Positions 52,557 to 60,647 of a DNA stretch of 64,000 nucleotides are shown here, piece after piece. The DNA is taken from assembly GCF_008868175.1 (NCBI RefSeq), contig NZ_WBKT01000009.1, positions 16,137-80,136 of the forward strand. Direction: 5' to 3'. Within the stretch, counting starts at the first letter, position 1, and each line of letters begins with the position of its first letter. The position numbers and the translations under genes were made by a program. The stretch comes from Micromonospora sp. AMSO31t. GTDB taxonomy: Bacteria; Actinomycetota; Actinomycetes; Mycobacteriales; Micromonosporaceae. The notes beneath the pieces were generated by a model that saw only the letters and a list, made by a program, of their open reading frames with translations, was not told the origin of the DNA and did not search any database.

Positions 52557-53351
52557 TCACCCCTCCTCGACGACGGACTGCCCGAGCGCCCGGCGGGCCA
52601 GCAGGGTGGCCCCGGCCACGGCCGCCGGCATGACCAGCACCGCGCCGAGCGGGATCAGGAAGCAGACGAAGACCGCCACCCCGAACCCCAGAGTGGCCGG
52701 CCGGTCCGCCCTGAGCAACGACCGCCGCTCCGGCAGTCGCATGCCGCGCCGGTAGAACGGTGCGCCGACCAGCTCCAGGGCGAGGAACCAACCACCCACC
52801 AGGGCGCCGACCACCGGGACGACCGTCTGCCCGACCACCGGGATGAAGCCGGCCGCGAACAGGGGTACGCCGACCAGCGCGGAGATGGCCACCAGGCGCA
52901 ACGAGTCGAGAATGCTGCGCCGCAGCGAGGCCCAGAACGGCACCTCGACCGCGCCGGGCGTGCCGCCGAGGCGCTCCTCCACCCGCTCGGAGATCTTCTC
53001 GTAGAACGGGTCGCCCACGGCCAGGGTGACCGCCGTGAAGGTGAGCACCCCGAGCAGGCCGGCCAGCCCGACGACGGCCAGGCCGGCCGCCACCCGGATG
53101 AGGCTGCGCCAGGTTTCCGACCAGTCGTCCGCGAACGCGGTGACCAGCGCGGCCAGGTCGTCCACGAAGTACAGCAGGGTGGCGAAGAGGGCCACGAAGA
53201 TCGCGCCGGTGATCAGCGCCGGCACGACGCCGAGCAGCATGAGGCCGGGGCTGCGGACGTAGAGGCCGAGACCGCGCAGCAGCAGGCCGGCGCCGGCGAG
53301 GAAACGGGTGACGGCGCCGGTCACGGGCGCGGCGAGGCGGGGTGCGTCCAC
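52557..53351 (-). CDS. EI24/CysZ-like membrane protein
   Basis: A 264-residue protein with about five membrane helices (LMLLGVVPALITGAIFVALF; GLAVVGLAGLLGVLTF; and a final pair near FGVAVFVCFLIPLGAVLVM). The segment VGDPFYEKISERVEERLGG is the EI24/CysZ hallmark. CysZ proteins move sulfate; here the substrate is unproven. GTG 53351 has TAGGCT 8 nt upstream and no ribosome binding site. It is coupled to the macro-domain gene. Confidence 0.85.
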   Translation of the reverse strand: MDAPRLAAPVTGAVTRFLAGAGLLLRGLGLYVRSPGLMLLGVVPALITGAIFVALFATLLYFVDDLAALVTAFADDWSETWRSLIRVAAGLAVVGLAGLLGVLTFTAVTLAVGDPFYEKISERVEERLGGTPGAVEVPFWASLRRSILDSLRLVAISALVGVPLFAAGFIPVVGQTVVPVVGALVGGWFLALELVGAPFYRRGMRLPERRSLLRADRPATLGFGVAVFVCFLIPLGAVLVMPAAVAGATLLARRALGQSVVEEG

Positions 53352-53365
53352 GACCGGAGAGCCTA
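53352..53365 (-). promoter_or_regulatory. Leaderless -10 box for the EI24 protein
   Basis: TAGGCT (53360-53365, minus) lies 8 nt from GTG 53351. Confidence 0.45.
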
Positions 53366-53412
53366 GTGGTCCACCGCATCCCGGGTCCCGCGCCGGAGGG
53401 CAGGATGGGCGG

Positions 53413-54405
53413 GTGCGCGCGTCCCGGTTGATCTCGTTGGTGCTCCTGCTCCAGGCGCGGGAGGCGATGACCGCGGCCGAGCTGGCCCGCGAGCTGGAGG
53501 TCTCCGAACGCACCGTCTACCGGGACGTGCTGGCGCTCTCCGCCGCCGGGGTGCCGGTCTACGCCGACCGCGGGCGGGCCGGCGGCTACCGGCTGCTCGG
53601 CGGCTACCGGACCCGGCTGACCGGGCTGACGCGGGACGAGGCGGAGGCGCTCTTCCTGGCCGGGCTGCCCGGCCCGGCCGGCGACATGGGGCTGGCCGAC
53701 GCGGTGGCCGGCGCCGAGTTGAAGGTGCTCGCCGCGCTGCCGCCGAGCCTGCGGGACGCGCCCGCCCGCACCGGCCAGCGGTTCCATCTGGACGTGCCGG
53801 GCTGGTTCCGGGAGTCCGGCCCGCCGCCGTGGCTGGCCGAGCTGGCCCGGGCGGTCTGGCGGGACCGGCAGGTCGAGCTGCGCTACCGGCGCGGCGAGCG
53901 GGAGGTGACCCGGTCGGTCGCGCCGTACGGGCTGGTGCTGAAGAACGGCGTCTGGTACCTGGTCGGCCGGGTCGGCGACGGGTGGCGGACGTACCGGGTG
54001 GACCGGGTGGTCGGCGTCGAGGTCGGCGGGGAGGGCTTCGACCGGGACGAGGGCTTCGACCTCGGGGCGCACTGGCGGGAGCAGGCCGAGGCGTTCCTGC
54101 GGGACATCCTCCGGGCCGAGGTCACCGTGCGGCTCACTCCGGCCGGGCTGCGCGCGTTGCGGCACCTGGTCGACGCCCCGTTCGTCCACGCCGAGGCGGT
54201 CGCCGCCGCCGGCCGGCCCGACGGGCAGGGCCGGGTGGTGCTCCGGCTGCCCGTCGAGTCGGTCGAGGTGGCGTACGCCCAGTTGCTGGCGCTCGGCCCC
54301 GAGGTGGAGGTGCTCGACCCGCCGGAGCTGCGGGCCCGCTGCGCCGAGGCGGCCCGCCGCGCGGCCGCGCTCTACACCGGGGAGTCGGACGCCGGTCAGC
54401 GGTAG
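53413..54405 (+). CDS. WYL-domain transcriptional regulator
   Basis: A 330-residue regulator. The N-terminal DeoR-like HTH (AELARELEVSERTVYRDVLAL) is followed by a WYL domain (RSVAPYGLVLKNGVWYLVGR) and the WCX C-terminal extension. WYL domains bind nucleotides or nucleic acid and often regulate stress or defence genes. GTG 53413 is the homology start; the frame is open to 53308. It is convergent with, and overlaps by 10 nt, the SDR gene. Confidence 0.9.
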   Translation: MRASRLISLVLLLQAREAMTAAELARELEVSERTVYRDVLALSAAGVPVYADRGRAGGYRLLGGYRTRLTGLTRDEAEALFLAGLPGPAGDMGLADAVAGAELKVLAALPPSLRDAPARTGQRFHLDVPGWFRESGPPPWLAELARAVWRDRQVELRYRRGEREVTRSVAPYGLVLKNGVWYLVGRVGDGWRTYRVDRVVGVEVGGEGFDRDEGFDLGAHWREQAEAFLRDILRAEVTVRLTPAGLRALRHLVDAPFVHAEAVAAAGRPDGQGRVVLRLPVESVEVAYAQLLALGPEVEVLDPPELRARCAEAARRAAALYTGESDAGQR

Positions 54406-55310
54406 CCGGCGTCGTTCGCCGGCTTGCCGGGCCGGACCACCTCCTCGTAGTAGCGCGCCCAGTGCGGGCGGGTGCCGTCGAGGTCGGTGAAGCCGTACAC
54501 CTGGGCCAGCCCGCCGCTGTCCACGGACTTCCCGTTCCAGCGGGCCCGGTCCGGGTCGGCGGCCAGCGCGGCCACCGCGCGCCCCACGAAGGCCGGCGTC
54601 TCCGACATGACGAAGTGCGGGTCGGTCGCCGCGCCGTCACGCCAGGTCGCCTCGGTGACGCCGAAGTGCTCCAGCATGGCCTCCGAGCGCAGCCAGCCCG
54701 GGGTGAGCGCGACCGCCGTGGCGCCGTGCGGCGCCAGCTCGTGCGCCTGGCTGAAGGCGAGCCGGTTCACCGAGACCTTGGCCAGGTCGTAGAAGACCGA
54801 GAGCCGGTACTCGGTGTCGTTGTACTCCTTGGTCCCGTCGCCGATCTCGACGACGAGGCCGCCCGGGTTGCGGATCAGCAACGGCAGGGCGAAGTGGCTC
54901 GTGATGATGTGGGTGTCCACGGCCAGCCGGAGGGTGCGGAAGCCGGCGTCCAGGGGTTGCTCCCAGACCGGCTTCTCCCAGGTGATCAGCGGGTCGGCGC
55001 CCCAGATGTCGTTGACCAGCACGTCGAGCCGGCCCTGCTCGGCGTCGATCCGCGCGACGAGGCGGCGGACCTGCTCGGGGTCGAGGTGGTCGACGGCGAC
55101 GGCGATGCCGGTGCCACCCGCCGCGGTCACCAGCTCGGCGGTCTCCTCGATGGTCTCCGGCCGGCCCATCTCCGACCGGCGCTCCCGGGTGGATCGGCCG
55201 GTGGCGTAGACGGTGGCCCCGGCGGCGCCGAGCTGGACGGCGATCTGTCGCCCGGCGCCCCGGGTCGCGCCGGCAACGAGCGCGATCTTCCCTGTCAGCG
55301 GTGTCGTCAT
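54396..55310 (-). CDS. SDR-family oxidoreductase
   Basis: A 304-residue SDR with GATRGAGRQIAVQLG as the cofactor loop (Gly pattern shifted from TGxxxGxG) and an Arg-rich stretch after strand 2 (GRSTRERRSEMGRP) favouring NADPH. The active site shows a Tyr (EYRLSVFYDLAKVSVNR) that fits YxxxK loosely. The overall pattern is that of a large subfamily found near WYL and other regulators. The substrate is unknown. Confidence 0.82.
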   Translation of the reverse strand: MTTPLTGKIALVAGATRGAGRQIAVQLGAAGATVYATGRSTRERRSEMGRPETIEETAELVTAAGGTGIAVAVDHLDPEQVRRLVARIDAEQGRLDVLVNDIWGADPLITWEKPVWEQPLDAGFRTLRLAVDTHIITSHFALPLLIRNPGGLVVEIGDGTKEYNDTEYRLSVFYDLAKVSVNRLAFSQAHELAPHGATAVALTPGWLRSEAMLEHFGVTEATWRDGAATDPHFVMSETPAFVGRAVAALAADPDRARWNGKSVDSGGLAQVYGFTDLDGTRPHWARYYEEVVRPGKPANDAGYR

Positions 55311-55385
55311 GGGACCACCGTGGCACCGATACCTGACAGCGGAGGTCCGGATTCGGCGGCGTCACGCGAACCGCCCCGGCCGGCC

Positions 55386-56123
55386 TCAGTCGACCAGGCG
55401 CACCCGCACCCGGCGGTTGGCGCGGCCCTTGCTCTCCACCTTGACCACCTGGACCCTGCCGATCTGGGCCGTGGAGGCGACGTGGGTGCCGCCGTCGGCC
55501 TGCACGTCCAGCCCGACGATGTCGACGATCCGCACCTCCTGCTCGTCCGGCGGGATCAGGTTCGACTGGGTGCGGATGATGTCCGGCAGGGCCAGCGCAT
55601 CGGCCCGGGGCAGCACCCGGACGGCGACCGACCGGTCGGCGGCCACCTCGGCGTTGACCAGGTCCTCGATGCGGGCCTTGAAGTCCGGCGGCACCTCGGG
55701 GAGGTTGAAGTCCATCCGGGCCTCGCCCGGTTCCATGTTCCCGCCGGTGACCAGCGCGCCGAAGTCGCGGAACACCACGCCGCACAGCACGTGCAGGCCG
55801 GAGTGGGTGCGCATCAGCATGGTCCGCCGGGTGTCCTCGACCGCGCCGGCGACGGCGGTGCCGACCGGCGGCACCGGGTCACCCTCGGCCGGAACGAGCC
55901 AGAGGTCGTCGCCCTTGCGGGTGCCGACGATCCGGGTCTGCACCCCCTGCCAGAGCAGCACCCCGTGGTCCGGCGGCTGCCCGCCGCCGCCTGGATAGAA
56001 GGCCGACCGGTCCAGCACGATGCCCTGCTCGGGATCGGCCGCCAGCACCGTGCACTGCCACTCCCGCAGGGTGGGGTCGGCGAGGTCGAGACGGTGGGTG
56101 CGGCCGTGGTGTGTGACGCCCAT
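55386..56123 (-). CDS. Alanyl-tRNA editing protein (AlaX-like)
   Basis: A 245-residue freestanding editing enzyme that hydrolyses mischarged Ser- or Gly-tRNA(Ala). The metal-binding motifs are MRTHSGLHVL (HxxxH) and DGGTHVAST; the N-terminal part has the glycine-rich element AFYPGGGGQPPDHG common to AlaX and AlaRS. ATG 56123 has TAACGT 8 nt upstream. The alpha/beta hydrolase gene ends 11 nt upstream of it on the same strand. Confidence 0.9.
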   Translation of the reverse strand: MGVTHHGRTHRLDLADPTLREWQCTVLAADPEQGIVLDRSAFYPGGGGQPPDHGVLLWQGVQTRIVGTRKGDDLWLVPAEGDPVPPVGTAVAGAVEDTRRTMLMRTHSGLHVLCGVVFRDFGALVTGGNMEPGEARMDFNLPEVPPDFKARIEDLVNAEVAADRSVAVRVLPRADALALPDIIRTQSNLIPPDEQEVRIVDIVGLDVQADGGTHVASTAQIGRVQVVKVESKGRANRRVRVRLVD

Positions 56124-56137
56124 GACCGCCGACGTTA
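56124..56137 (-). promoter_or_regulatory. Leaderless -10 box for the AlaX-like gene
   Basis: TAACGT (56132-56137, minus) lies 8 nt from ATG 56123 and overlaps the end of the upstream hydrolase gene. Confidence 0.4.
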
Positions 56138-57022
56138 CCCGTTGAGGAACGTCGAGATCCGCTCCCGCAGGTCGGCGCGTTCCGTCCAGAGCACGCCCGG
56201 CCGGTCGTACACGTGCAGGGTGGCCCGGGGCAGCGCGGCGGCCAACCGCTCGGCGACGGCGACCGGGTGCAGGTCGTCGCCCGCGCAGCCGATCACCAGG
56301 GCCGGCGCGGTGACCCCGGCGAGCACGCCGGCGTCGCGCAGCGGGGCCTGCTCGGGCAGGCCGGCCAGGCCGGGCGCGAGCCCGTCGCGGAGCAGCTGGT
56401 CGAGCCGCTGCCGCAGGTAGGCCCAGCCGGCCGGGGTGTTGCGCACCGACGGCGGCAGCTCCAGCGACACCACGTCGGCCAGCGCGGAGGCATCCCCGTC
56501 GGCCACGGCGTCGAGCAGGTCGGTGAGCCGCGCCCGGGCCACCTCGCCACGCGGGGTGTCCAGCACCGCCGGCAGGAAGAAGACGAGCTTCTCGAAGCGT
56601 CCCGGGCTCTCGGCGAGCAGGCGGCAGAGCGCGCCGGCGCCGAGGCTGGCCCCGAAGGCCCGGGTGGCGCCGCCGAGGTCGGCCACGGCGCGGAGGTCAC
56701 GGGCCAGGTCCAGGTAGTTCCACGGGCCGGGCGGCGAGTCGGACCGGCCGTGCCCGCGGAACTGGAAGAAGAGCCGTCGGCCGGTGACGCCGCTGCCGAA
56801 CGGGCGGGTGGTGGCGATGCCGTTGCCCAGCCCGTGCGCGAACACGGTGACCGGGTCGCCGGTGCCGGTGACCAGGCGCTCCAGGCGCACGCCGTGCGGG
56901 GTGGTGACCAGCTCGGTCTCCGGCTCCGGCAGGGCCGGCCGGCCGGTGCGGGGCGCGCCGGGGCCCGGGCCCCAGGTGCGGGGGCCGCCGTCGGGCGGCG
57001 GTGGCCAGCGGAAACCTCTCAC
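56135..57022 (-). CDS. Alpha/beta-fold hydrolase
   Basis: A 295-residue hydrolase with a Pro/Gly-rich N-terminus. The oxyanion motif is FAHGLGNGIATTRPF, RGHGRSDSPPG marks the second loop, and the nucleophile elbow is FGASLGAGALC. A catalytic His equivalent at the C-terminus is not evident (ends LRERISTFLNG), so it may be an atypical or inactive member. GTG 57022 overlaps the DUF2516 stop (GTGA). The function is unknown. Confidence 0.8.
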   Translation of the reverse strand: MRGFRWPPPPDGGPRTWGPGPGAPRTGRPALPEPETELVTTPHGVRLERLVTGTGDPVTVFAHGLGNGIATTRPFGSGVTGRRLFFQFRGHGRSDSPPGPWNYLDLARDLRAVADLGGATRAFGASLGAGALCRLLAESPGRFEKLVFFLPAVLDTPRGEVARARLTDLLDAVADGDASALADVVSLELPPSVRNTPAGWAYLRQRLDQLLRDGLAPGLAGLPEQAPLRDAGVLAGVTAPALVIGCAGDDLHPVAVAERLAAALPRATLHVYDRPGVLWTERADLRERISTFLNG

Positions 57023-57339
57023 CAGGAGCCTCCGCCGCCGTGCAGGTCGCGCAGGCCGACGCGAACGTCGAGCAGGTAGATCAGCGCCGCCGCGATGCCG
57101 ATCAGACCGAAGATGCTCAGCACGCCACCCCCGACACCGAGCAGGGTCAGCACCATGCAGACGGCCAGGATGGCGATCCACCCGCCCTTGGGAAGGGTGC
57201 CGATGGCCGCGAAGGCATCGGAGCGCTGGGTGATCGCGTGCACCAGGGAGACAGCCTCGATGACCAGAGCGAACACGAGCAGGATCAGCTCGATCACGAG
57301 GCGGACGTCGTCGAAGAAGAGCGGCGCGGCGTAGGCCAT
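57019..57339 (-). CDS. DUF2516 small membrane protein (Rv0476-like)
   Basis: A 106-residue protein with three hydrophobic helices (VIELILLVFALVIEAVSLVHAI; WIAILAVCMVLTLLGVGGGVL; IFGLIGIAAALIYLLDV), matching DUF2516. In mycobacteria the homologue lies directly after hbhA, as here, and its function is unknown. ATG 57339 has TAAGCT 7 nt upstream. It is separated from the hbhA-like gene by a strong terminator. Confidence 0.85.
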   Translation of the reverse strand: MAYAAPLFFDDVRLVIELILLVFALVIEAVSLVHAITQRSDAFAAIGTLPKGGWIAILAVCMVLTLLGVGGGVLSIFGLIGIAAALIYLLDVRVGLRDLHGGGGSW

Positions 57340-57352
57340 GCCGGCAAGCTTA
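57340..57352 (-). promoter_or_regulatory. Leaderless -10 box for the DUF2516 gene
   Basis: TAAGCT (57347-57352, minus) lies 7 nt from ATG 57339. It falls between the hbhA terminator and the gene. Confidence 0.5.
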
Positions 57353-57354
57353 TG

Positions 57355-57399
57355 CCGAGACCCCGGAAACGTCCGACAGGACGGCGTCCGGGGTCTCGG
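57355..57399 (-). terminator. Terminator after the HbhA-like gene
   Basis: A perfect 13-bp stem (57355-57367 with 57387-57399); its 19-nt loop contains a second stem CGTCC/GGACG. It begins 13 nt after the stop. Confidence 0.85.
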
Positions 57400-57411
57400 T
57401 CCAGCTTCGAC

Positions 57412-58077
57412 CTACTCGGCGGCGGGGCGGGTGCGCTTCGTGGTCTTCGGCAGCTTCGCCGACGGGGTCGCCTTGGCGGCGGTCGCCTTGGTGGCCCGGG
57501 TCCGCTTCACGGCGGCCGGCTTGGCCTCGACGACCTGGGCCACCTCGGCCGGCGTCGGCACCTCGGCCGGCGCGGCCGGGGTGGTGTCGGCCTCGGTCGC
57601 CTCGATGTCGGCGTTCACCGTGTCGGCGGCCTCCAGCACGCCCGCGCCGACGACCCGCTCACCGCGGGCGACCAGCTCGGCGTACGCGGCCAGGGCGCGC
57701 TCCTGCGCGGCCTGCGCGCCGGCCAGCACGGCGGCGGCGTTGCGGCCGGCCGCCTCCCGCAGCTTGTCCAGGTTGGCCGCCTCGCGGAGCTTGTCCAGGT
57801 TGGCGGCCTCGCGGAGCTTGTCCAGGTCGAGGTCGCCCGAGCCGGCCTTCTCCCGCAGCCCGGTCGCGGTCAGGTTGGCGGTGCGCAGCGTCTCGGTCGC
57901 CTTCTGGCGCAGCTCGAAACCGGTGACGACGGCCTTGCCGCCGAGGTCGGCGACGACGCGGGTGCCGAGGTCACCGACCACGGTGGGCAGCTTGCGCAGC
58001 TGCTGGAGGGCCAGCTCGCCGGCGCCGGCGGCGGCGTAGACGGGGGCCGGGATGCGGTTGGTCTTCGGCTGGGTCAT
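57412..58077 (-). CDS. HbhA-like protein with Lys/Ala-rich tail and 9-residue repeats
   Basis: A 221-residue protein resembling heparin-binding hemagglutinin: an N-terminal amphipathic region, a long coiled coil and a basic C-terminal tail (TRATKATAAKATPSAKLPK). Three copies of DKLREAANL-type units at about residues 85-111 correspond to three exact 27-nt steps in the DNA. HbhA is an adhesin and lipid-body protein in mycobacteria. It overlaps the XRE regulator gene by 4 nt, as expected for a cotranscribed pair. No signal peptide is seen. Confidence 0.78.
   Translation of the reverse strand: MTQPKTNRIPAPVYAAAGAGELALQQLRKLPTVVGDLGTRVVADLGGKAVVTGFELRQKATETLRTANLTATGLREKAGSGDLDLDKLREAANLDKLREAANLDKLREAAGRNAAAVLAGAQAAQERALAAYAELVARGERVVGAGVLEAADTVNADIEATEADTTPAAPAEVPTPAEVAQVVEAKPAAVKRTRATKATAAKATPSAKLPKTTKRTRPAAE
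57763..57843. repeat. 27-bp tandem repeat inside the HbhA-like gene
   Basis: CTTGTCC recurs at 57763, 57790 and 57817, exactly 27 nt apart, encoding the DKLREAANL units. Confidence 0.85.
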
Positions 58078-58676
58078 GACTGCTCCTCTTCGGCCGCACC
58101 GGCGGCCTTCCGGACCACCCTGCGGGCGGTCTTCTTCTGGGGGACGGCGGTGGTCGGGGCGGGCGCGTGGCCCGCCTCGGTGACGGCGACCGACTCGAGG
58201 ACCGCCTCGGTCGGGGTGCCGTCCGGTGCCGTGGGGCCGGTCGCGGCCGGCGCGACGGTGGCGGGGGCCTCCGGCGCGGTGGCCGGCTCGGCCGGTTCGG
58301 TGGCCGCCTGGGCCGTCGCGGTCGCCTCGGCGAGGCGCGCGTTCTCCCGGCGGAACGTCTCGTAGATCTGGGTGAGCGACTGCTTCTGGGCCATGGTCAG
58401 CTCGGGGTCGACGGCGATCGCCGCGAGCACGCCCTGCCCCTCCTTGTCGTCCAGCAGCCCGGCCCGCAGGTACATGGCCGGGGTGGAGACGCGCAGGGCG
58501 CTGGCGAGCTGCTGGAGCACCTCGGCGCTCGGCTTGCGCAGGCCGCGCTCGATCTGGCTCAGGTACGGGTTGCTGACGCCGGCCTGCTCGGCGAGCTGCC
58601 GCAGTGAGATCTTCGCGTTGCGGCGCAGGTCGCGAATGAACCCGCCGACGTCGGGAAGGTCCTTGCTGGTGGCCAT
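58074..58676 (-). CDS. XRE-family regulator (Rv0474-like)
   Basis: A 200-residue regulator. The HTH lies at about residues 13-68 (ISLRQLAEQAGVSNPYLSQIERG, then PSAEVLQQLASAL). The C-terminal half is Ala/Glu-rich and ends in a basic patch (KKTARRVVRKA). It overlaps the hbhA-like gene by 4 nt. ATG 58676 has TAGCGT 6 nt upstream. Nested inverted repeats in its promoter suggest autoregulation. Confidence 0.85.
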   Translation of the reverse strand: MATSKDLPDVGGFIRDLRRNAKISLRQLAEQAGVSNPYLSQIERGLRKPSAEVLQQLASALRVSTPAMYLRAGLLDDKEGQGVLAAIAVDPELTMAQKQSLTQIYETFRRENARLAEATATAQAATEPAEPATAPEAPATVAPAATGPTAPDGTPTEAVLESVAVTEAGHAPAPTTAVPQKKTARRVVRKAAGAAEEEQS

Positions 58677-58688
58677 GACTCCACGCTA
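58677..58688 (-). promoter_or_regulatory. Leaderless -10 box for the XRE regulator
   Basis: TAGCGT (58683-58688, minus) lies 6 nt from ATG 58676. Confidence 0.5.
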
Positions 58689-58734
58689 ACCCGTGCTGCT
58701 AGCTGCTGCAAGCGAAATGCTTGCCAGAGTTAGC
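58685..58734. promoter_or_regulatory. Candidate XRE operator: nested inverted repeats
   Basis: GCTAAC (58685-58690) and GTTAGC (58729-58734) flank a second pair, GCAAGC (58708-58713) and GCTTGC (58719-58724). The outer left arm overlaps the XRE -10 box. Confidence 0.5.
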
Positions 58735-58775
58735 GAGGTCACCGATAGCCGGTTGCGCGCCCGATGCCCGATCCG

Positions 58776-58787
58776 TACGGTGCCCCC
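58776..58787 (+). promoter_or_regulatory. Leaderless -10 box for the 58788 hydrolase
   Basis: TACGGT (58776-58781) lies 6 nt from GTG 58788; TTGCGC at 58753-58758 is a -35 candidate at 17 nt. Confidence 0.55.
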
Positions 58788-59585
58788 GTGGCGAAGATCG
58801 AAGTCAACGGTGCCCTGCTCACGTACGACGAGGTGGGCAGTGGCAGCCCCGTGGTGCTGCTGCATGCCGGCATCGCCGACCGGCGGATGTGGCGCGGACA
58901 GGTGCTCGCGCTCGCCGCCCGGCACCGGGTCATCGCCGTCGACCTGCGCGGCTACGGCGACTCCGAGCTGCCACCCACCCCCTTCGCGCACCACGACGAC
59001 GTGATCGGCCTGCTCGACGCGCTGGGCGTGGCGCAGGCCGCCCTGGTGGGCTGCTCGTTCGGCGGCAAGGTCGCGGTGGACACCGCGCTCGCGTACCCGG
59101 AGCGGGTCGCCGCGCTGGCCCTCTTCGGCGCCCCGGTCTCCGGCAACGAGTGGTCCGAGGAGACCGAGCAACTCTGGGAGCAACTGGTCGGCGACGTCGA
59201 CCCGGAGGACTTCGGCGCGACCGCGGCCGGCGAGGTGCGGTTCTGGGTGGTCGGCCCGACCCGCGAGCCGTCCGACGTCGACCCGGAGCTGATCCGGTTC
59301 GCCGAGGAGATGGACCGCCGGGCGCTCGCCGCCGAGCAGGCGCTCAGCGCGGTCGAGGCCGGCGAGCTGGACCCGCCGGCGATCGAGCGGCTGGCCGAGC
59401 TGCGGATGCCGGTGCTGGCCGGCGCGGGCGCGGACGACCTGGCCGACATCCGCCGGCTGGCCGACCGGATCGCCGCCGAGGCCCCCCGGGGCGTACGGCT
59501 GCCGGACGTCCCGGACGCCGGTCACCTGCTGCCGCTGGAGCGCCCCGAGCCGGTCAACGCCGCGCTGCTCGACTTCCTCCGCTGA
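58788..59585 (+). CDS. Alpha/beta-fold hydrolase
   Basis: A 265-residue hydrolase. LLHAGIADRRMWRGQ is the oxyanion region, VDLRGYGDSELPP the second loop, and VGCSFGGKVAVD the nucleophile elbow with Ser. VLAGAGADDLADI holds the acid, and PDAGHLLPLERPE the His. It resembles 3-oxoadipate enol-lactonase or pimeloyl-ester-type hydrolases, but the substrate is not assignable. GTG 58788 is preferred to the open frame at 58764. It is divergent from the XRE regulator gene. Confidence 0.85.
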   Translation: MAKIEVNGALLTYDEVGSGSPVVLLHAGIADRRMWRGQVLALAARHRVIAVDLRGYGDSELPPTPFAHHDDVIGLLDALGVAQAALVGCSFGGKVAVDTALAYPERVAALALFGAPVSGNEWSEETEQLWEQLVGDVDPEDFGATAAGEVRFWVVGPTREPSDVDPELIRFAEEMDRRALAAEQALSAVEAGELDPPAIERLAELRMPVLAGAGADDLADIRRLADRIAAEAPRGVRLPDVPDAGHLLPLERPEPVNAALLDFLR

Positions 59586-59594
59586 CCGCCCCGG

Positions 59595-60554
59595 TCACCA
59601 GACCGGACGGACCGCCCCGACCGGCAGGCCGCCGCCGAGCAGCGGGATCTCGGCGTACTCGGCCAGCACCGGGGCCTCGACGCCGAGCCGGCGCAGGGCC
59701 GACACCAGCACCGGCATCCGGGCCCGCCCGGCGCCGTCGTCGATCTTGAGCGCCACCGCGCCGACCTCCGGCACCGCCGCGGCGATCACGCCCTCCGCGC
59801 CGACCTTGGCCAGCAGCCCGGGTACGCCGCGCATCAGCCGGGTGTCGTCGGCCTGGGTGCCCCCCACCAGTTCCGGGTACGCCCGCATGGCGTCGGCCAC
59901 CGTCCGCTCGACGGTGCCCGGCTCGGCGGAGACCAGCCGCAGGAACGCCCGCGCCAGCCCGGTCAGCGACACGGCCAGCACCGGAGCGCCGCAGCCGTCC
60001 ACCCCGACGGCCGCTGCCTTCTCCCCGGTGAACTCCTCGATTGCGGCGGTGAGCCGCTGCTGGAGCGGGTGCTCCGGCCGCCAGTAGCCGTCCAGCGGCC
60101 AGCCGGCGGCCAGGCAGGTGAGCAGCATGCCCGTGTGCTTGCCGGAGCAGTTCATCAGGACCCGGGACGGGCCACCCCCGGCACGCAGCACCGCCTCCCG
60201 GGCCGCCTCGCCGACCGGCAGGTCCGGCGGGCAGTGCAGCGCGTCCTCGGCCAGGCCGGCCCCGCGCAGCAGGGCACGGACCCGCTCGACGTGGAACTCC
60301 TCGCCGGCGTGGCTCGCCGAGACCAGCGCCACGTCGGCCGGGTCGGTCAGCGGCAGGCCGGCCCGGAGCATCCCGATCGCCTGCATCGGCTTGTTGGACG
60401 ACCGCGGGAAGACTGGCGAGGTGGCGTCACCCGCCCCGGACACCGGCGCGCCGGCGGCGTCGAGCACCGCCACGGACCCACGGTGGAAGCCCTCCACGAA
60501 CCCGGACCGGACCACCTCGGCGAGCGGCACGCCGCCCTCGTACGTCTTTCCCAC
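59595..60554 (-). CDS. Asparaginase (Rhizobium AnsA/thermolabile type II family)
   Basis: A 319-residue enzyme of the AnsA-like family, structurally related to serine beta-lactamase-like folds and unrelated to E. coli asparaginases. Family motifs are FPRSSNKPMQAIGMLRAG, NCSGKHTGMLLTC and GVDGCGAPVLAVSL. It probably hydrolyses asparagine to aspartate in the cytosol. GTG 60554 has TACCGT 6 nt upstream and no ribosome binding site. Confidence 0.88.
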   Translation of the reverse strand: MGKTYEGGVPLAEVVRSGFVEGFHRGSVAVLDAAGAPVSGAGDATSPVFPRSSNKPMQAIGMLRAGLPLTDPADVALVSASHAGEEFHVERVRALLRGAGLAEDALHCPPDLPVGEAAREAVLRAGGGPSRVLMNCSGKHTGMLLTCLAAGWPLDGYWRPEHPLQQRLTAAIEEFTGEKAAAVGVDGCGAPVLAVSLTGLARAFLRLVSAEPGTVERTVADAMRAYPELVGGTQADDTRLMRGVPGLLAKVGAEGVIAAAVPEVGAVALKIDDGAGRARMPVLVSALRRLGVEAPVLAEYAEIPLLGGGLPVGAVRPVW

Positions 60555-60566
60555 GAGTGGACGGTA
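60555..60566 (-). promoter_or_regulatory. Leaderless -10 box for the asparaginase gene
   Basis: TACCGT (60561-60566, minus) lies 6 nt from GTG 60554. Confidence 0.5.
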
Positions 60567-60647
60567 CCGACGGGCTCGACGGGGCCGGCACCGGGGTGAC
60601 CAGGCACGCCGGCCGCCGGCGTACAGGGGTGGCGGGCCGGCCGTCGC

